A stretch of 64,000 nt of DNA from Taenia hydatigena (Eukaryota > Platyhelminthes > Cestoda > Cyclophyllidea > Taeniidae): the NCBI GenBank assembly GCA_036345935.2, contig JADWOT020000515.1:39320-103319 (forward strand). Direction: 5' to 3'. Below the pieces are notes generated by a model. That model was not told the DNA's origin. It saw only the letters and a list, made by a program, of their open reading frames with translations, and did no database searches. This document shows positions 60,108 to 64,000 of this stretch, one piece after another (positions within the stretch are counted from its first letter, which is position 1; each line of letters begins with the position of its first letter). The translations under genes were made by a program, and so were the position numbers.

Positions 60108-60177
60108 GGGGAGACTCGAATCCGCAATATTCTGGGTAAAATTCAGACGCGCTATGCATTGCGCTACAACAGCTCCA
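60108..60177 (-). repeat. tRNA-Arg-like SINE head
   Basis: The reverse complement carries gtagcgcaatgcatagcgcg then tctga, very like the D-arm and anticodon stem of eukaryotic tRNA-Arg (tggcgcaatggataacgcg), followed by gattcgagtctcccc (B box). The anticodon loop region is altered, so it is a SINE or pseudo-tRNA. Confidence 0.65.
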
Positions 60178-60718
60178 TCTCTCACATCCTCCCGCATTTC
60201 TAGTTTCATCGATCCATTGCTTTGACACCAGCACACCGCCCCACTCCTTATTGCATGGCATGCCATGTCCGCTCCCCTACACTCACTTGGTACAAGTATT
60301 CTTCTCCACATGATCATCGTGTCGACACATCTGATGCAGTCTAACACCACGCCACTCAACTAGATGCGTTGCGACGCACCATATTTGTTTCCTTCCTGGG
60401 TGTTTTTTTGGAACTGCATTCGATTGAATGCCGCTAGCGGTTGCAGCTACAAGGTGGAAGTGTATAGACAGCATTAACAAGAGGGCTTGAGAATGATGCA
60501 AGTGGTTAGTAGTGGTAGTGGATGTGTGAGATCCTCCTGTAGATTAGGCAAAGGATAGAGGGACGTGGTTATAATGCGCCGGTTGAGAATTAGAGATCCT
60601 TAGAAGTATGATTATACTCTTTTCTTTTATCTCTCCTTCTCGTACCTTACTATCTTCAGCCGCTTGTCTTTCCATAGGATTGGAGTGGACTCGCATCTTT
60701 GGCGGTTCACTGACAGCG

Positions 60719-60770
60719 TGGCTTCATGGTGTAGTAATTAGAACCCAGGACTTTGGGTCATGCAACCCTC
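60719..60770 (+). repeat. tRNA-Gln-like SINE head or pseudo-tRNA
   Basis: tcatggtgtagtaattagaa followed by cccaggactttgggtcat resembles tRNA-Gln (catggtgtaatggttagcac, tctggactttgaatcca). The T-arm is not recognisable. It is unlikely to be a functional gene. Confidence 0.5.
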
Positions 60771-62468
60771 CTTCATTCTTGGCCCACCAGCTACCTCTAA
60801 ATATCGCCTTTATAAAGTAAGGATTTTGTGCATGCTGAAGTAGTGGCAGATAAGCGGTATAATATAAGGCTAGCTTTCTGCATGACACCCTCGGTGCCTT
60901 AGGAGAGAAGAAGGTTGAAACTGCTCTTATAATTCGCTGGCGCACAGCCCGTACAACAGTACCGGCCGAGGCTTCCTTGGGGACAATTAAGCACATAATG
61001 CTGAGGCAAGATACAGATATTTAGCGGACAGAAAGAAAATTGGGCTGATGGCATAATGCGGAGGCTGGAGCGAGATGGTGCTGCATCATTCTTATCTAAG
61101 CCCTACCATTCCTGCTGCAATCGCTCTCAATCTGCACTCTACTGTGTCCATCTTCACTGCCCGCACGATTGCCTGGCCCTTTGGACTGACCGACTTTCAT
61201 ATCTGACTCCGCAGGTGCCTAGTTATTTGCCTGCTGCACAGACTTGCCGGTTGGCTTAACGCCTAACTGGCTGGATCTAACTCTGTTCGAATAAGCATCT
61301 ACCTGCATGTTTGGATAACCAGGATCTGTCAAATGTCCTAGCTAATTGGTTAGCTGGATAACTATCTCCTCAAATGCACTTCTTCCTGCTTTGATGGCTG
61401 AACTACTATCAAGATGGCTGCGAATCCCTAGTTAGGATTTGACCGATATATACTGACTTGAATCCAGTGGCGATTCAGGTCACTTCAACTTCATTTCAGT
61501 TGAGGCTTTTATTGCCCTTACTTTCTCTTCTAGTCCTTTTTTTCTTTTCCAAACAAACCTTTTTGCATTCTGCACTGCTTTTCTTTACGCATTCGCTCCG
61601 TTTTTCATCCAGCGCTTTGGATTGGGGATGGCTGGAGAATGGAGCAAAATCCGAGAGGTGGCATCCAAAATATGGTGTGAAATAGATGCCAACAAATTAG
61701 CTGAAATCAAAACAATGACCAATTAGATTTGTTAACCAATGAAACAATTAGCCAAGCAGAAAGTTTTAATCTGACTTGGACGAAACCAAATATCAGGTCG
61801 CCTAAGAATTTTAAGGAGAAAAATGGCATAATTGGATGCGCAAACTAAAATTGCTCACGCGGGCGTATAACTGCACGAGGTTTACTTCGACAATACAGGA
61901 ATTATTCCTTCATAGCCGCTTTTTTGATGTGCTATTTGATCCAGCTCTTTATATTGCAAAATATGAACCTGGGTAATGCGAGAGGCAAATGCATTTGCGC
62001 TGTACCATACACGAGCGCGCACTTACTGCAGTCTTTGCCAGTTTCCACAAAGATCCGAGAATACAGACAACTAAAATGACAAAGACCGAACATAGGCAAC
62101 ACGGTAGGTAGATGGTTATCTGCAATTCAAATCACTGACGGGCATATCTTTATTCTTAATTGTACGACGGGAGAAAAGACCAAATGATAAGAGTCTGCGA
62201 TGAGCTAAAATAATTGGAACGGAGGATGTAGGTGACTACATTAAGCATAGATCTCTGATTTCTGTCTTACCATTGAGGTAAGCCATTTGCAGCAAATGCC
62301 TTTATTTAGTGACAGAAAGGCATGCTAACGAACCAAAGGAATCTGAATATCTGCTTCCATCCTTCCTACTTCTTACCTTGCAATTTAATCGGTATACTTT
62401 GCTGAGTCGTTTATAAAAATTGGATATAACTCAGTGATATGAAAGGCAGTTTATTTTGATCCACTGAA
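60771..62468. other. No supported gene
   Basis: Mixed repeat-like DNA. Near 61.26-61.38 kb two related blocks occur (aactggctggatctaa, aattggttagctggataa). Short plus frames at 61056-61259 and 61458-61685 have no splice support. Confidence 0.35.
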
Positions 62469-62542
62469 TCAAAACCGAAGCATATCCATATACAGCTGTA
62501 AGGCCCCATAGCTCCCTTCCTTTGATATTGGCTCAATAAACC
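62469..62542 (-). CDS. Short terminal-exon candidate
   Basis: Acceptor gtttcactccattcaagcag, then a frame reading FIEPISKEGSYGALQLYMDM and stopping at 62469-62471. Protein-like but only 24 codons; family unknown; upstream exons would lie toward 64 kb. Confidence 0.33.
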
Positions 62543-63529
62543 CTGCTTGAATGGAGTGAAACGCATCACAATTCTTAGCTTTAAAAGTTTGAGCTTTATG
62601 CGCTGCATTTATCAAGGCCGAATTCATTAGTCAGTAAGGTAAAGGAGAAAGCCACATGCTTTTTTCGCACTCCTACTTAACTATTAACACTAATTTCAAT
62701 TTTGGTGGGAGCAGGTGCCTTAACATAACTTCGCAACCTGATTTGTGCTGCAATTGAAAGTCAGCTCAAAAAGAGATTCATTTAACACTCCTTAAGTTGT
62801 ACTTGTCTGCAAGTGTTAAAAGGCTTCAGTATTTTAGTATTTGCACGAATTAAAGGCTCGATGGACGAAGAAAGTGTAAAACTAAGGCTTCGGTTGATGC
62901 GGTCTAATTCAGATAGATGGCTGCAGAAGCGGAAGACAAGCTTTTGTTAGGCTATGATGATTTTGCTATCCTAAGAGCCTAGAAAGTAGAGAATGATGAT
63001 CAAACAACACCATGCGAGGGTGACCTTATGTATGTATGCGGTTATTAGAAGGGCTAAGCAGGCATAAATGTACCAAGTAAGTTGGAAAGAAAGTGCATTT
63101 CGTAAAGAATAGAATAACGCCGCAAGATATTGACACCAACGCAATTAAGGAATTTGTTAAAGGCTCTCTAGGCTTACTTTGTTATGTTGCCAGCGCCTAA
63201 ATATTCTCAATGCGCTGTCTTAAAAAGGGGTAAGATGCATTAATTGATGATCACAGATATGCAGGGTAAGTCATTACAAAGCTGACTCAAGCTGCGAGCT
63301 TCCTTCAGAACAACCAAAAATGTTCCAACGTAGAAAAGTAACTTAAACCAGTAATACATTTTGCTAACTCCTTTAGCAATATGCTTATTAAACGGGGTAG
63401 TTTCTTAATGGCCATATCGAAGTGACTGGCTGACGGACAAAATATTCAATGATATTGCAAATACGACGGGAGAAAAAGCATAAATTAAGGATTAGGAAAA
63501 ACAGGTTGTACAGGGACATAGTCCCTGCT
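62543..63529. other. No supported gene
   Basis: AT-rich; no exon passing splice and frame checks and no partner repeat was found. Confidence 0.4.
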
Positions 63530-63760
63530 ATCAGGAACCTAGGGCATTATAGAATCTCAAAATAGCTGAAGCAAAAATGGAAAGAAATAAGGACCTTAAA
63601 ACGAGGTCCACGAATTCTCCGCAACGAATGTAGGATAAATAAACCGCATTTCCTGACACAGCGAATCGATGAAACCAAGACCTGCATGTAAAATCGTAAT
63701 ATGCGAAGAGGAAAAAAAAATTGTCTGCAACCAAAGTGTTTAGCAAGGCTTTTGTAAGCG
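63530..63760 (-). repeat. Dispersed repeat R7, copy 2 (inverted)
   Basis: Minus-strand partner of 57320-57545. The 81-codon minus frame here (63531-63776) matches the other copy only out of frame with indels, so it is not called as a gene. Confidence 0.65.
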
Positions 63761-64000
63761 TGACCTCATTCAGCATTTGTTTCAGGGAGCAGGCTCGTAG
63801 GTTGCTGTTGGTTAGCGCTCAATGGGACTTGGCACCTGTTTCATTTTGTCATTTGTAACTGCGACCTTAGTACTTAGATTTGGCAAGATGGCAAATTTTT
63901 TTGGAAAATAGGATCACATGTTAGGTGATACTACATTTTAACACCATTGATGTCGAAATATCATTGTTGCTTGATCGATATTGCCCCGAATGCAGTTCTA

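Noticed and set aside
1..64000. CRISPR array, prokaryotic operon, phage or conventional intact transposon with transposase or reverse transcriptase
   Set aside because: No direct-repeat/spacer pattern, no ribosome-binding-site-led ORF series, and no catalytic motif of such enzymes was seen in any open frame.

Overview
The window reads as nuclear DNA of an invertebrate animal. The organism is not identified. AT-rich sequence, sparse short exons with GT-AG splice sites, 30-80 nt introns beside kilobase introns, tRNA-derived SINE-like sequences, many decayed dispersed repeats and degenerate histone genes with 3' stem-loop remnants all argue for a metazoan. A flatworm (perhaps a tapeworm) would fit, but nothing here proves it. 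There is no sign of a prokaryotic or organellar genome. Most open frames are under 130 codons, so genes were called from exons with good acceptors and donors, compatible phases and protein-like composition. Most such chains remain candidates.

Layout. 0-4 kb: a single-exon candidate on each strand (150-328 plus, 643-755 minus); a phase-consistent minus-strand gene (about 1991-3545) with an extra stop-containing exon; a plus-strand exon (3610-3844) starting 64 bp from the minus gene's first ATG. 4.2-21 kb: mostly repeats: a dispersed family with an internal unit of about 170-180 bp, a fold-back element (8729-9235), three copies of another family, a decayed ORF with one in-frame stop (12084-12587), and a plus-strand exon cluster (18.9-20.1 kb). 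22.0-23.75 kb: a decayed histone cluster with H2A and H4 relics on the minus strand and a weaker H2B-like relic on the plus strand. 24.1-25.5 kb and 28.8-29.06 kb: plus-strand exon candidates. 29.1-44.1 kb: almost entirely repeats, including a repeat pair (31.4 and 42.9 kb) and a degenerate tandem array (38.9-40.85 kb). 44.3-47.0 kb: a minus-strand C2H2 zinc-finger gene whose two fingers lie on separate exons joined in phase. 48-52 kb: repeats and one terminal-exon candidate. 53.17-53.31 kb: a protein-kinase glycine-loop relic. 55.35-56.95 kb: a minus-strand gene with an N-terminal coiled coil and the start of an EMAP-II/AIMP1-type tRNA-binding domain, the best functional identification in the window. 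57.6-59.6 kb: several unrecognised minus-strand exons. 59.7-60.8 kb: three different tRNA-like SINE heads. 60.8-64 kb: repeats and one terminal-exon candidate.

There is no operon-like arrangement, and no shared pathway links the genes. The histone relics are the one clear group, laid out as in animal histone repeats (divergent H2A/H2B next to H4). The AIMP1-like gene would encode a scaffold of the multi-aminoacyl-tRNA synthetase complex.
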